From Xenorhabdus ishibashii (GTDB taxonomy: Bacteria; Pseudomonadota; Gammaproteobacteria; Enterobacterales; Enterobacteriaceae): 64,000 nucleotides of DNA. Position numbers and translations under genes: made by a program. The DNA lies in assembly GCF_002632755.1 (NCBI RefSeq), contig NZ_NJAK01000001.1, positions 2,356,001 to 2,420,000 of the forward strand. The letters are read 5' to 3'. Positions 8,716 to 18,637 of the stretch are shown in pieces. The notes under the pieces were generated by a model, which was not told the origin of the DNA, searched no databases, and saw only the letters and a list, made by a program, of their open reading frames with translations. Position 1 is the first letter of the stretch; every line of letters begins with the position of its first letter.

Positions 8716-9826
8716 AAGCTTCTTGTTTCTGGCGACTACGTACCATGTGACGCAACAGAACATACATGATAGATAAAATAAACCCGATAAAGCCTGCTCC
8801 AATCAAAATCAGCAAACGCTTAGGTGAATCTTTTGATGTTGGCTCATAAGGTTCCTGCATGTACTTGAATGGTATAAAATCAACTGTATTCACATTCACT
8901 TTTTCCAGATTTTTAATATACAACTGGCGGTTACGCAGGTCCGCATCAATTTTAGTTGGATCAGTAATTCCTTCAGTAATCTGTAACTTACGTTGCAGTG
9001 CATCAGAACCCAGCGCAATCGAATAATCTGGGTCATCCTTGATCATAGAGCCGCCATTTGATACTGGCTTTTTAATCCCGGCAGAATCGGCAAGAGAAAT
9101 CGCATACTTCAATCGCTCAATATCTACGCTGCGCATATTGCCGATACGTTCCAAATCGAGGGCATAAAGCTTTTGTGAGTATTCCAGTTTCTGATGTACC
9201 ATATCAACCAGTTCTTCTTTCACTTGATCACGAACCACTGAAGAGACGAATTTGATATAGCCACTTAATAGATTGTAAGCATCTTCTGCATTACCTGCAC
9301 TGAAAGAGAGTTTGACTTCATCGATAATTTCATCATCTTTCTCTTTCTTAGGTAAAGTCATCTCGATGTTTTTATTGACAATTGTCTCGATCAGTTTTCT
9401 TTTTTCCTGCTCAGAATGATGATTATCCTTAGCGAGCAAAGCCTTAAAGTAATCGGTATTAACTAAATATTCTTCACGCAATACACGTGAATTATAGTTT
9501 TCAATAAACCGCTTATACATTGATCCTTCTGTCACCTTAGGATCTATATTCAGAACATGTAAATCCGTTAACGCATTTTTTAATGGCTGAAACTCTTCTA
9601 GATCCGGTTTCACTACAGCGGCTGTACTAGTCCATTTTTGTGGTAAAAATGATGCAATACCGAAACCAATAATTGCAAAAGTGAGAGATATTGCAATGAT
9701 CAAATATTTTGATTGGAAGATGACAGAAAATAGTTCAAACAAATCAATTTCGTCCTCCTGCGCTGGAGGATAATAGTTTGCATTTTCTTGGTAAAAATCG
9801 GGGTGTTTAATAGGTTTATTACTCAT
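8714..9826 (-). CDS. wzz: Wzz/FepE-type O-antigen chain-length regulator
   Basis: A 370-residue inner-membrane protein of the polysaccharide co-polymerase family. The chosen start is ATG 9826 (MSNKPIKHPDFYQ), with AGAG upstream; a TTG five codons earlier is less likely. One transmembrane segment lies near residues 41-62 (YLIIAISLTFAIIGFGIASF), followed by the conserved QKWTSTAAV. A large coiled periplasmic domain comes next, then the second transmembrane segment near the C-terminus (LLILIGAGFIGFILSIMYVL) with a short basic tail. The family sets O-antigen length with the Wzy polymerase. Its length and the stretches AGIKKPV, KDDPDYSIALG and LRNRQLYI resemble E. coli FepE (very long chains) more than WzzB. 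No O-antigen genes accompany it; it stands alone between hemH and gsk. Confidence 0.88.
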   Translation of the reverse strand: MSNKPIKHPDFYQENANYYPPAQEDEIDLFELFSVIFQSKYLIIAISLTFAIIGFGIASFLPQKWTSTAAVVKPDLEEFQPLKNALTDLHVLNIDPKVTEGSMYKRFIENYNSRVLREEYLVNTDYFKALLAKDNHHSEQEKRKLIETIVNKNIEMTLPKKEKDDEIIDEVKLSFSAGNAEDAYNLLSGYIKFVSSVVRDQVKEELVDMVHQKLEYSQKLYALDLERIGNMRSVDIERLKYAISLADSAGIKKPVSNGGSMIKDDPDYSIALGSDALQRKLQITEGITDPTKIDADLRNRQLYIKNLEKVNVNTVDFIPFKYMQEPYEPTSKDSPKRLLILIGAGFIGFILSIMYVLLRHMVRSRQKQEA

Positions 9827-9966
9827 TATCTCTATGTCCAATCCAAATAATTTTGCTTTTCTTTGATATACAAGCTTTTTTTTCGCTTATCGTACTCATC
9901 GGTTAAAAACCCATAACTTTAAAATCATACGACAATCAATGTCTACCCATAACCAGCCATTGCAAG

Positions 9967-10932
9967 TTATTTCATGACACTATTTACCAACTTTTCAAGC
10001 AAAGAAATGTGGGCGTCATTATCATTAAGTGCGGGGATATATTCAAACTTTTTCCCGCCAGCTTTTAAAAAGATAATTTTATTCTGTTGCTCAATCTCTT
10101 CCAACGTTTCCAAACAATCTGCCGCAAACCCCGGACATACTACTTGGACATGTTCCACACCTTGGCTCGGTAATGAAGCCATGGTTTTATCTGTATAAGG
10201 AGATAACCACGGTAAATAACCAAAACGCGACTGGTATGTCATCACAATTTTATCTGCTGGATAATTCAGTGCCTGGCTCAACAGTTTAGTTGTCGCCTTA
10301 CAATCTTGTGGATAAATATCACCCATCTTTGCCAGACGTTCAGGAATACCATGATAGGAAATAATTAACCGATCAGGCTGGCCATGCTTTTCAAAGCTCT
10401 GTTCAATGGTTTCCTTTAGTGCTGCAATATAGGCAGGATGTGTGGCATAACTACGGATAAAATGCAGGCTAGGAATTGTCTGATATTCTTGTAATATTTT
10501 ACTGATCCCGTCAAAAACCGCTGCCGAAGTTGTACTGGAATATTGAGGATAGAGCGGCAGTATAATGAGAGCTTCAATACCTTGTTGTAACAAACTCTCT
10601 ACGGCCTGAGATAAAGAAGGGGAACCGTAAGTCATTCCCAAAGCAATAGGGATATCCGCCAACTTTTCACCCAGCAATTTCTGTTGACGACGACTATAAA
10701 CTAATAAAGGAGAGCCTTCTTCCATCCAAATTTCTTGGTAAAGCTTAGCAATTCGAGAAGAACGGAAAGGAAGAATAAAACTATTCAGGATAGGTTTCCA
10801 AATAAATGGCGGGATATCAACTACCCTTCTGTCACTCAGAAACTTTGCCAGATAACATCTTATTGCTGCTGGTGTTGGCGCATCAGGTGTACCAAGGTTC
10901 ACTAATAGGACACCATACTTCTTGCTACTCAT
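9967..10932 (-). CDS. hemH: Ferrochelatase
   Basis: The product has 321 residues, against 320 in E. coli. It inserts ferrous iron into protoporphyrin IX, the last step of haem synthesis, at the cytosolic membrane face. The catalytic histidine lies in [15 protein letters not shown] and the metal-site glutamate in [15 protein letters not shown], the family signature pair. The opening [16 protein letters not shown] is the conserved N-terminal motif. It has the same place beside adk as in E. coli; the haem it makes is also the substrate chain for the cyo oxidase encoded further along. Confidence 0.97.
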   Translation of the reverse strand: MSSKKYGVLLVNLGTPDAPTPAAIRCYLAKFLSDRRVVDIPPFIWKPILNSFILPFRSSRIAKLYQEIWMEEGSPLLVYSRRQQKLLGEKLADIPIALGMTYGSPSLSQAVESLLQQGIEALIILPLYPQYSSTTSAAVFDGISKILQEYQTIPSLHFIRSYATHPAYIAALKETIEQSFEKHGQPDRLIISYHGIPERLAKMGDIYPQDCKATTKLLSQALNYPADKIVMTYQSRFGYLPWLSPYTDKTMASLPSQGVEHVQVVCPGFAADCLETLEEIEQQNKIIFLKAGGKKFEYIPALNDNDAHISLLEKLVNSVMK

Positions 10933-11030
10933 TCCTCAGAGCTCCATTAAAATGACTGACAATCTAGTATAAAGCACGAATGATAGTTACATGTAACATT
11001 TCATGGAGTAAATTTCTCTAGGTGAATGAG

Positions 11031-11059
11031 AAAAAGTCAGGCGGTATAAAGGCCGCCTG
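11031..11059 (-). terminator. adk terminator
   Basis: A 7-bp GC-rich stem (CAGGCGG / CCGCCTG) lies about 80 bp after the adk stop. On the minus strand it is followed by ACTTTTTC. It also isolates hemH from adk transcription. Confidence 0.65.
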
Positions 11060-11137
11060 TTATAACAATTCAAGAGATATCCCCTTATCTTTCAAGCAAA
11101 AGCTCAAAGTCTTTTGGGGATTATCCCTCAATCTCAA

Positions 11138-11812
<675 letters not shown>

Positions 11813-11893
11813 TCATATTTAAAGAAAACGTACCACCATACCATTTGAATGGGGGATGGCTCAAGAAAACAGGTAAACGTTTCCGCATTAACT

Positions 11894-11937
11894 AAAAAAA
11901 TAAACCACGCTTCAGAGAAAAATGAAGCGTGGTTTTT
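11894..11937 (-). terminator. htpG terminator
   Basis: A 13-bp stem (AAACCACGCTTCA / TGAAGCGTGGTTT) with an 8-base A-rich loop is followed on the minus strand by a seven-T run. It lies 18 bp after the htpG stop. Confidence 0.9.
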
Positions 11938-11955
11938 ATCATTATCTTAATAAAT

Positions 11956-13851
11956 TTAAGCTTTTTCAGCTAATAATAATTGATTCATACGACGAATAAA
12001 CTGGTTTGGATCATCCAATGTGCCACGTTCAGCAAATAGTGCTTGATCCAATAGCAATTCCACCCAGTCAGCAAATTGAGTATCATCATCAATATCAGCC
12101 GCTTTCTTAACCAGAAGATGTTCTGGATTCAGCTCAAAGTTATAACTTACTTCTGGTGCAGTCTGGCCCGCTGCTGCAAATAGCTTCGCCATTTGGGTGC
12201 TCATCGCATTGGTGTCAGTGGTTACAATAGCTGGAGTATCTGTCAGACGATGGGTCAGTTTCACATCTTTCACACGCTCACCCAGCAGCGTCTTCACACG
12301 CTCAATGAATGGCTCCAGTTTTTTGTCTGCTTCTTCTTGCTCAGCCTTGTTTTCATCCGCCAGTTTGTCTAGGGATTCATCAGCTTTGCTGACAGATTGG
12401 AATGATTTACCATCAAATTCAGTCAGGTAACTCATCATCCATTCATCAATACGGTCAGACAGCAACAGAACCTCAATGCCTTTCTTACGGAATAGTTCCA
12501 AGTGTGGGCTATTCTTCGCCGCAGCATAACTGTCTGCTGTAATGTAATAAATCTTCTCCTGCCCTTCTGCCATACGGCCAACGTAATCTTCCAGAGAAAC
12601 GGTTTGAGCGGAGCTATCATTATGAGTTGTAGCAAAGCGCAGTAACTTAGCAATAGCTTCTTTGTTTGCGCCATCTTCGGCTGGACCTTCTTTCACCACC
12701 AGGCCGAACTGCTGCCAGAAGGTCTGATATTTTTCTGCGTCGTCTTTTGCCAGTTTATCCAACATTTGTAATACACGTTTAGTCAGCGCGCTGCGTAGGT
12801 TACGTGTGATTGAACTATCTTGCAAAATTTCACGAGAAACGTTCAATGGCAGGTCGTTGGAATCGATAAGACCACGGACAAAGCGCAGGTAATTTGGCAT
12901 GAATTGTTCAGCTTCATCCATGATGAATACACGCTGTACATAGAGTTTCAGGCCATGTTTATGTTCGCGGTTCCACATATCCCACGGTGCTTGGGAAGGA
13001 ATATATAGCAGGCTGGTGTATTCCTGCTTACCTTCAACGCGGTTATGACTCCAAATCAGGGAGTCAGTAAAATCATGGGAGATGTGCTTATAAAACTCTT
13101 GATACTCTTCATCACTGATTTCAGCTTTATTACGAGTCCACAGCGCTTGAGCCTTGTTGATTTTTTCCCATGTAACGGTAACTGAGTCGTCTTCTTCGTT
13201 TTTAGTTTGGGTTTCGATTTCAACTGGCAAGGCAATATGATCAGAATATTTGCCAATGATAGAACGCAGACGCCAGTCATTAAGGAACTCGCTTTCCTCA
13301 TCTCGCAGATGCAGGGTGATTTCTGTACCACGCTCTGCTTTTTCAATATCGGCAACGGTGTAGTCACCTTCTCCTGTTGACTCCCAGAATACACCTTGTT
13401 CAGCGGGAGCCCCTGCTGCACGAGTACGTACGGTGACCTTGTCAGCGACAATAAATGCAGAGTAGAAACCGACACCGAACTGACCAATCAATTGGCTGTC
13501 TTTTGCCTGATCAGAACCAATGGATTCAAGAAATGCTTTAGTACCTGATTTTGCAATCGTTCCCAGATTATCGATCACTTCATCACGGGACATGCCGATA
13601 CCATTATCGCTGATGATGATCGTTTTCTGTTCTTTATCAAGAGCCAGACGAACACGCAATTCACCATCATTTTCATACAGTTCAGGAGCCGACAATGCAC
13701 GGAAGCGCAATTTGTCAGCCGCATCAGATGCGTTTGAAATCAGTTCACGGAGAAAAATTTCTTTATTGGAATAGAGAGAGTGGATCATCAATTGCAACAG
13801 TTGTTTGACTTCAGACTGAAATCCACGGGTTTCTTGATCTTTCATACTCAT
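11956..13851 (-). CDS. htpG: HSP90-family chaperone HtpG
   Basis: The product has 631 residues, against 624 in E. coli. It is an ATP-dependent dimeric chaperone that remodels client proteins together with DnaK. The N-terminal GHKL ATPase contains [25 protein letters not shown] and [11 protein letters not shown], which are the nucleotide-binding motifs. The middle domain includes the catalytic-loop arginine in NVSREILQ. The start is the first of two close ATGs ([11 protein letters not shown]), because GAGG lies about 6 bases before it. A sigma-32 type promoter at 13906-13934 lies upstream, so heat induction is expected. Confidence 0.97.
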   Translation of the reverse strand: MSMKDQETRGFQSEVKQLLQLMIHSLYSNKEIFLRELISNASDAADKLRFRALSAPELYENDGELRVRLALDKEQKTIIISDNGIGMSRDEVIDNLGTIAKSGTKAFLESIGSDQAKDSQLIGQFGVGFYSAFIVADKVTVRTRAAGAPAEQGVFWESTGEGDYTVADIEKAERGTEITLHLRDEESEFLNDWRLRSIIGKYSDHIALPVEIETQTKNEEDDSVTVTWEKINKAQALWTRNKAEISDEEYQEFYKHISHDFTDSLIWSHNRVEGKQEYTSLLYIPSQAPWDMWNREHKHGLKLYVQRVFIMDEAEQFMPNYLRFVRGLIDSNDLPLNVSREILQDSSITRNLRSALTKRVLQMLDKLAKDDAEKYQTFWQQFGLVVKEGPAEDGANKEAIAKLLRFATTHNDSSAQTVSLEDYVGRMAEGQEKIYYITADSYAAAKNSPHLELFRKKGIEVLLLSDRIDEWMMSYLTEFDGKSFQSVSKADESLDKLADENKAEQEEADKKLEPFIERVKTLLGERVKDVKLTHRLTDTPAIVTTDTNAMSTQMAKLFAAAGQTAPEVSYNFELNPEHLLVKKAADIDDDTQFADWVELLLDQALFAERGTLDDPNQFIRRMNQLLLAEKA

Positions 13852-13905
13852 TTATTACCTCAATCTAAATCCAGTTCAGATATGTAAAATCGGACGATGA
13901 TCATC

Positions 13906-13934
13906 AAATGGGGATAAATATGGAAAGTTTCAAG
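13906..13934 (-). promoter_or_regulatory. Sigma-32 (heat-shock) promoter of htpG
   Basis: On the minus strand CTTGAAA is followed after 14 bases by CCCCATTT. This matches the RpoH consensus (CTTGAAA, spacer, CCCCATNT) at every defined base, and it lies 55 bp before the htpG start. Confidence 0.88.
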
Positions 13935-13986
13935 TTAAGACAACAAGAAGAATGTAAAATTAATTTGATAAGTGGGTAAATCGGCT

Positions 13987-14018
13987 ATGGACGGCGGCAT
14001 AATCATACCACCATCCAT
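13987..14018 (-). other. Strand-specific G-U hairpin upstream of htpG
   Basis: Two 14-base arms (13987-14000 and 14005-14018) with an AATC loop pair fully in minus-strand RNA, using eleven Watson-Crick and three G-U pairs. In plus-strand RNA the three positions become C-A mismatches. It lies between the recR terminator and the htpG promoter. Function unknown. Confidence 0.5.
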
Positions 14019-14042
14019 TAAAATCCCCCATTCACTGGGAAC

Positions 14043-14064
14043 AAAATCACAAATCTGTGATTTT
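14043..14064 (-). terminator. recR terminator overlapping the stop codon
   Basis: A 9-bp perfect stem (AAAATCACA / TGTGATTTT) with a 4-base loop includes the recR TGA. On the minus strand the descending arm gives TTTTG. It would end the ybaB-recR transcript before htpG. Confidence 0.6.
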
Positions 14065-14654
14065 TTGACGGCCAGCCAGCGAATGAGACAGTGTTGTACC
14101 ATCCACCATTTCAAGTTCGCCCCCCACTGGAACACCGTGAGCAATTCGGCTGGCTGTCACACTATATTGAGAGCACATTTCTGCAATATAGTTTGCCGTT
14201 GCCTCTCCTTCGACAGTTGGATTAGTTGCCAGAATGATTTCTGACAAGGTTTCAGAAGATAAGCGTTCTTCTAAACGATCTAAACCAATATCCATTGGCC
14301 CAATACCATCCAATGGCGATAAATGCCCCATCAGGACAAAATAACGTCCCGCAAACTGACCCGTTTGTTCGATGGCATGAATATCCGCGGGACTTTCCAC
14401 TACACAGATCTGACCATTCTGCTGACGACGGGGATTGGCGCAAATTGTGCACTGTTCCTGTTCCGTGAATGTCCGGCAATCCTGACAGTGACCAATTTCA
14501 GACATCGCTCGCGTCAATGCCTGTGCTAGTCGCATCCCACCACTGCGATCTCTCTGCAATAGATGAAATGCCATCCGCTGTGCAGATTTTGGGCCTACAC
14601 CAGGCAAACAGCGCAGGGCTTCCATCAGGGATTCAAGAAGAGGACTGGTTTGCA

Positions 14655-14655
<1 letters not shown>
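14047..14655 (-). CDS. recR: Recombination mediator RecR
   Basis: The product has 202 residues, against 201 in E. coli. With RecO and RecF it loads RecA onto SSB-coated gaps. The domains are: N-terminal helix-hairpin-helix ([16 protein letters not shown]), the four-cysteine zinc finger [16 protein letters not shown] near residues 57-72, a Toprim domain starting at [17 protein letters not shown], and a C-terminal Walker-B-like part. Its ATG overlaps the ybaB TAA (TAATG), so the two genes are translationally coupled. Confidence 0.97.
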
Positions 14656-14999
<344 letters not shown>

Positions 15000-15032
15000 C
15001 TATAGCCACAGCATAAAAATACACTACGGCAG

Positions 15033-16973
15033 TTAAACAGGCCGGATACTTTCTTCATCCAATTCTGCATCGAATAGCTGCTGAAGTGTTTGAATCGTTT
15101 TATCCGAAATAATGGATTGACGCGCTTGTGCCAATTTTTCTTCATAAATGGCTTGCCGCCACTCCAGAGGCGTTTTTACCGCAGGATTATCATCTTCAAT
15201 GATAATGAGTTCAATAGGTTTTCCATGCAATTCACTTAATGCTTCGGTCAACGCTTTCTGAGCCGATGCTGAATTAAGATGACGCTGCTTTGAACGTAAA
15301 TGCAGACAAAGACGATTTTCATCAAGCTGTTCTTTAAATGCATTCAGTGCTACCTGCTGGACCAATTTTGGAATATGCAGTTTATCAATTTCCGCAGCCC
15401 ATGGATCTCTTTGTTTTGATTCACTGGCCAGCTTTTCAACCAACTCTGCTGTTTTTTCGTGCTCCAAAGCCGCTTTGATCGATTTTGGCGTCGCAGTTGG
15501 GTGCTGTTTTTCTTCTCCAGTATTCGTTGCCCGCCAGCGATAAGCTTCTTTTTTTACCGGATTAACCGGCTTAGGCTGCTGTGTTTTAGGGATATGAGAT
15601 TGAGACCGCTGTTCTGCCACCATCACCAACCGCTCCAGCGCCGAACTTGCCGGCTTTGCCTTTGCAGACTCTGCCGGCTCAGGCTTTTTTGGTAGCGTAC
15701 TTCCTTGACGAGTCAGCGAATTTTTCGCTTGCAATAGTTTCGCGGTTGGGCTGTTTGCAATGGAGGACTCATTGCCCATCGGTGGTGGTATTTCATGCTC
15801 AGCGCGTTCATTTGTTTCATTATTTGAAGAAAATTGTGGCGCTACAGGGTGTTCCACCGCAGGTGGTAATGTTTCTTCAGTGACTGTTTTTGGATGAAAA
15901 GCCAAGGCACGCAATAATGCCATTTCAACTCCCATCCGTCGTTCTGGCGCATAAGGAAGCTCCTTGCGCCCTACCAGTAACGCTTGGTAATAAAGCTGCA
16001 AATCAGTCGGAGAAATTGATCTGGCCAGTAAACGTAACCGCCCTTCCATTGAAGAAGGATCACTTGCAGGTTGTTGGGGTAATAGCTGGAGCATAGCAAT
16101 CCGATGCAACAGCGATAGTGTTTCAACCAGCAGGTTTTCCCAATCTACGCCACGAGTTGCGACTTGTTCCACCAGAGCCATCATTTGTTGACCATCTGCA
16201 CGCACCAGCGATTCAATCATCGCCAATGGTTGGTCATCGTCCAGCGTTCCCAGCATCTGGCTGACGATATCTGATGTCAGTTTCCCTCCACCAAGGGCAA
16301 TAGCTTGATCCGTTAAGCTCAGAGCATCACGCATACTGCCATCCGCTGCACGGGCAAGTAGCTGACGGGAACGAGCATCGCTTTCTATTTGCTCTGCATT
16401 AAGGACATGTTCCAATTGGCTACTAATTTGATCCACATCGAGTATTTTAAGATGGAATTGCAAACAGCGTGAAAGAATAGTCACTGGCAGTTTCTGTGGA
16501 TCGGTTGTTGCCAGAAGAAATTTCACATGTTCCGGTGGCTCTTCCAATGTCTTCAACAATGCATTGAAACTATGGCGGGAAAGCATGTGAACTTCATCAA
16601 TAAGGTAAACTTTGAAACGACCTCTGGCAGGCGCATACTGGACATTGTCCAGCAATTCGCGGGTATCTTCTACTTTTGTTCGGGAAGCAGCGTCGATCTC
16701 AATCAGATCCACAAACCGTCCCTGTTCAATTTCAAGACAATTAGTACACTGACCACATGGAGTCTTGGTTATACCCGTTTCGCAATTCAGTCCTTTTGCC
16801 AGCAAACGTGCAATAGTAGTTTTTCCCACGCCACGAGTGCCGGAAAAAAGATAAGCGTGATGAAGGCGTTGATGTTCGAGACCATTCGCCAATGCAGTCA
16901 GCACATGTTGCTGACCAATCACGTCAGAAAATATTTGTGGGCGCCACTTACGGGCAAGTACCTGATAGCTCAT
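15033..16973 (-). CDS. dnaX: DNA polymerase III tau subunit (and gamma by frameshift)
   Basis: The 646-residue tau product compares with 643 in E. coli. Tau is the clamp-loader ATPase that ties the polymerase cores and the DnaB helicase together. The AAA+ domain carries GTRGVGKTTIARLLAK (P-loop), the zinc cysteines CETGITKTPCGQCTNC, Walker B LIDEVHML, and the sensor LSRCLQF. Domain III follows to about residue 370. A Pro/Lys/Glu-rich linker separates it from the C-terminal tau domains, which bind DnaB and the alpha subunit. A complete -1 frameshift signal sits at codons 429-430 and predicts a 431-residue gamma protein. It is followed by ybaB-recR. Confidence 0.97.
   Translation of the reverse strand: MSYQVLARKWRPQIFSDVIGQQHVLTALANGLEHQRLHHAYLFSGTRGVGKTTIARLLAKGLNCETGITKTPCGQCTNCLEIEQGRFVDLIEIDAASRTKVEDTRELLDNVQYAPARGRFKVYLIDEVHMLSRHSFNALLKTLEEPPEHVKFLLATTDPQKLPVTILSRCLQFHLKILDVDQISSQLEHVLNAEQIESDARSRQLLARAADGSMRDALSLTDQAIALGGGKLTSDIVSQMLGTLDDDQPLAMIESLVRADGQQMMALVEQVATRGVDWENLLVETLSLLHRIAMLQLLPQQPASDPSSMEGRLRLLARSISPTDLQLYYQALLVGRKELPYAPERRMGVEMALLRALAFHPKTVTEETLPPAVEHPVAPQFSSNNETNERAEHEIPPPMGNESSIANSPTAKLLQAKNSLTRQGSTLPKKPEPAESAKAKPASSALERLVMVAEQRSQSHIPKTQQPKPVNPVKKEAYRWRATNTGEEKQHPTATPKSIKAALEHEKTAELVEKLASESKQRDPWAAEIDKLHIPKLVQQVALNAFKEQLDENRLCLHLRSKQRHLNSASAQKALTEALSELHGKPIELIIIEDDNPAVKTPLEWRQAIYEEKLAQARQSIISDKTIQTLQQLFDAELDEESIRPV
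15649..15700 (-). promoter_or_regulatory. Programmed -1 ribosomal frameshift signal of dnaX
   Basis: The heptamer A-AAA-AAG lies at 15690-15684 (minus strand), with codons 429 and 430 both Lys in frame. After a -1 shift the next codons are GCC then TGA (15681-15679), giving gamma of 431 residues, the E. coli length. About 9 bases upstream is an AAGGAAG Shine-Dalgarno-like stimulator. Five bases downstream begins a GCCGGC / GCCGGC 6-bp stem with an 18-base loop. These are the three parts of the E. coli dnaX cassette. Confidence 0.9.
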
Positions 16974-17079
16974 GAATACCGAGGAAATTGAACATGACTG
17001 CCTATCATGCTAGCACAGCCTCACCACTAACGGCGAGGCTGATATATCAATATGTGTCAATAATGCAAAAAAAGAATAA

Positions 17080-17631
17080 TTAGTGGCTGGGAAATTCAAC
17101 GATGGTGTAGCTATCAATGCCTTGTTTTTTCAAACGTTCAACGCCACCTAAATCCGGCAATCCAATAATAAATGCCGCTTCATAAACTTGACCACCCAGA
17201 CGACGGATCAGGCGAACAGTCGCATCGATGGTGCCTCCCGTTGCAAGCAGATCATCAATAACCAGAACTTTATCCCCGTCCTGCATACTGCTTTTATGGA
17301 TTTCTAATGTATCTGTACCATATTCCAGATCGTAAGTTTCACTCAGTGTTTCACGCGGTAATTTACCTTTTTTGCGAACAGGAACGAAACCAATTCCCAG
17401 ACGCAGTGCCACAGGCGCTCCGAATAAGAAACCACGTGCTTCAGTACCCACAATTTTCGTGATGCCTTTATTCTGATAACGAGCCACCAATAAATCTATC
17501 GTAGCTTGGTAAGCTACTGGATTATCGAGCAATGTGGTAATGTCACGAAAAAGTATTCCCGCTTTTGGATAATCAGGGATTGTTTCGATACTATCTTTAA
17601 TTAATTGCAGTTGTTGTGCGTTAGCGGTCAT
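17080..17631 (-). CDS. apt: Adenine phosphoribosyltransferase
   Basis: The product has 183 residues from ATG 17631 ([12 protein letters not shown]), equal to E. coli Apt. A TTG two codons upstream is possible but unnecessary. It makes AMP from adenine and PRPP in purine salvage. The PRPP-binding signature [16 protein letters not shown] lies near residue 121, and the substrate region [11 protein letters not shown] near residue 26. It precedes dnaX with about 106 bp between; a 7-bp hairpin (CAGCCTC / GAGGCTG, 17016-17041) in that gap has no T tail. It diverges from priC. Confidence 0.96.
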   Translation of the reverse strand: MTANAQQLQLIKDSIETIPDYPKAGILFRDITTLLDNPVAYQATIDLLVARYQNKGITKIVGTEARGFLFGAPVALRLGIGFVPVRKKGKLPRETLSETYDLEYGTDTLEIHKSSMQDGDKVLVIDDLLATGGTIDATVRLIRRLGGQVYEAAFIIGLPDLGGVERLKKQGIDSYTIVEFPSH

Positions 17632-17764
17632 AATCAATGCCAGCCAGATTTAAAAAGAAAACGGTAAAATCTATTCAAACTGCCGAAAAAAAGCAACTAC
17701 TGAGCAAGTCTCTGCTTATATTTTGTTGACGTAAGTCAAGCTTCATCTTAGCAAATGCGGTGTT

Positions 17765-18376
17765 ATGGCAACCGGATTTGCGAAGCTAATTAAAAGCTTT
17801 AACAGACAGATTATCAATGATAATGAGATGCTTATGGGCCTACAAAATTTATTAAGTGCACTTGAAAAACAAGTCAATATTCTGGAAAAAGAACTCGCTT
17901 TACTGCCTGATATCCCTTTTTCTACCGCCCGTTTTGATCAAGTATTATTCCACCACCGCAGCAATAAACTCAGTGGATACCTGCAAGAAATCAGACAAAA
18001 TATGGAACAGTTGAAAGCCTGTGTAAGCGATTATCGAATTGAACAAGTGAAATTTCTTGCCGAGCGCTTAGTAACACAAATTGAGGCACTTAAACGTGAG
18101 ATATCAACCCAAACTCTACGAAAACAAGAAGATAAATTTGGGCGCCGAACACAAGAACAAGATCTTTATCAACGTCTGGCAGAACATCAAGATTATGAAC
18201 GTCGTTTAATGGCAATGATTGATGACAGGGAATTGCAGTTAAACAAACAAACTACACTGACTAATAAGCACAAACTGCAAAAAGAAATTGCCGCCTTGGC
18301 TGGTAGGCTCGCCCGCTGTCGTCAGGCATTAATGCGGATCGAGAAGTCGATAGAAAAGCAAGAGCATTCAATCTAA
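17765..18376 (+). CDS. priC: Primosomal replication protein N'' (PriC)
   Basis: The product has 203 residues, somewhat longer than the 175 of E. coli PriC. The protein reloads DnaB at stalled forks with single-strand gaps and interacts with SSB. The chain is almost entirely helical and charged, rich in Gln, Glu, Lys and Leu, with the family-like DIPFSTARFDQVLFHHRSNK around residue 55 and a C-terminal RLARCRQALMRIEK. It diverges from apt and is followed after 20 bp by ybaM on the same strand, as in E. coli. Identification rests on residue pattern plus position, since PriC is poorly conserved. Confidence 0.85.
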   Translation: MATGFAKLIKSFNRQIINDNEMLMGLQNLLSALEKQVNILEKELALLPDIPFSTARFDQVLFHHRSNKLSGYLQEIRQNMEQLKACVSDYRIEQVKFLAERLVTQIEALKREISTQTLRKQEDKFGRRTQEQDLYQRLAEHQDYERRLMAMIDDRELQLNKQTTLTNKHKLQKEIAALAGRLARCRQALMRIEKSIEKQEHSI

Positions 18377-18396
18377 TCACAAAGGAAGAAGCCGTT

Positions 18397-18561
18397 ATGG
18401 CTCTAGAACAAGCACCACCTGAAGTACAACTGGCAGTAGATCTTATTTATCTGCTTGAATGTAACGAAATTTCTCCTGATATCGCATTGGCAGCACTAGA
18501 AATTGTCCAACACGATCTTCAGGAAAAATTGAAAAAACAGGCACAGAAATCTGAGGAATAA
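18397..18561 (+). CDS. ybaM: DUF2496 small protein YbaM (RsmS-like)
   Basis: The ORF has 54 codons from ATG 18397, preceded by AAAGGAAGAAG. The protein opens MALEQAPPEVQLAVDLIYLL and ends in a Lys/Gln-rich helix. E. coli YbaM has 53 residues, and relatives in soft-rot bacteria are called RsmS, a modulator of virulence regulation. The molecular role is not known. It is cotranscribed with priC (20-bp gap), and its last codons form the first arm of a terminator hairpin. Confidence 0.9.
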   Translation: MALEQAPPEVQLAVDLIYLLECNEISPDIALAALEIVQHDLQEKLKKQAQKSEE

Positions 18562-18593
18562 GCTTAATTAATGCTTACTCCTCAGGCTTCTTG
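18551..18593 (+). terminator. priC-ybaM terminator
   Basis: A 13-bp stem with one mismatch (CTGAGGAATAAGC / GCTTACTCCTCAG) includes the ybaM stop codon and is followed by GCTTCTTGTTT. Confidence 0.65.
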
Positions 18594-18637
18594 TTTAAAC
18601 GAAAAACAATTTAAACAAAAACAAACTAGAAAATGGC

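Noticed and set aside
13056..13487. 143-codon ORF inside htpG on the same strand in another frame
   Set aside because: It follows htpG's codon bias as a shifted frame, with no ribosome-binding site or recognisable domain.
13935..14144. 69-codon ORF spanning the recR end and the hairpin before htpG
   Set aside because: It reads through the recR terminator and the G-U hairpin in a frame overlapping recR; no ribosome-binding site or similarity was seen.
16527..16991. 154-codon ORF antisense to dnaX
   Set aside because: Its whole length mirrors the conserved DnaX ATPase domain; no independent evidence of a gene.
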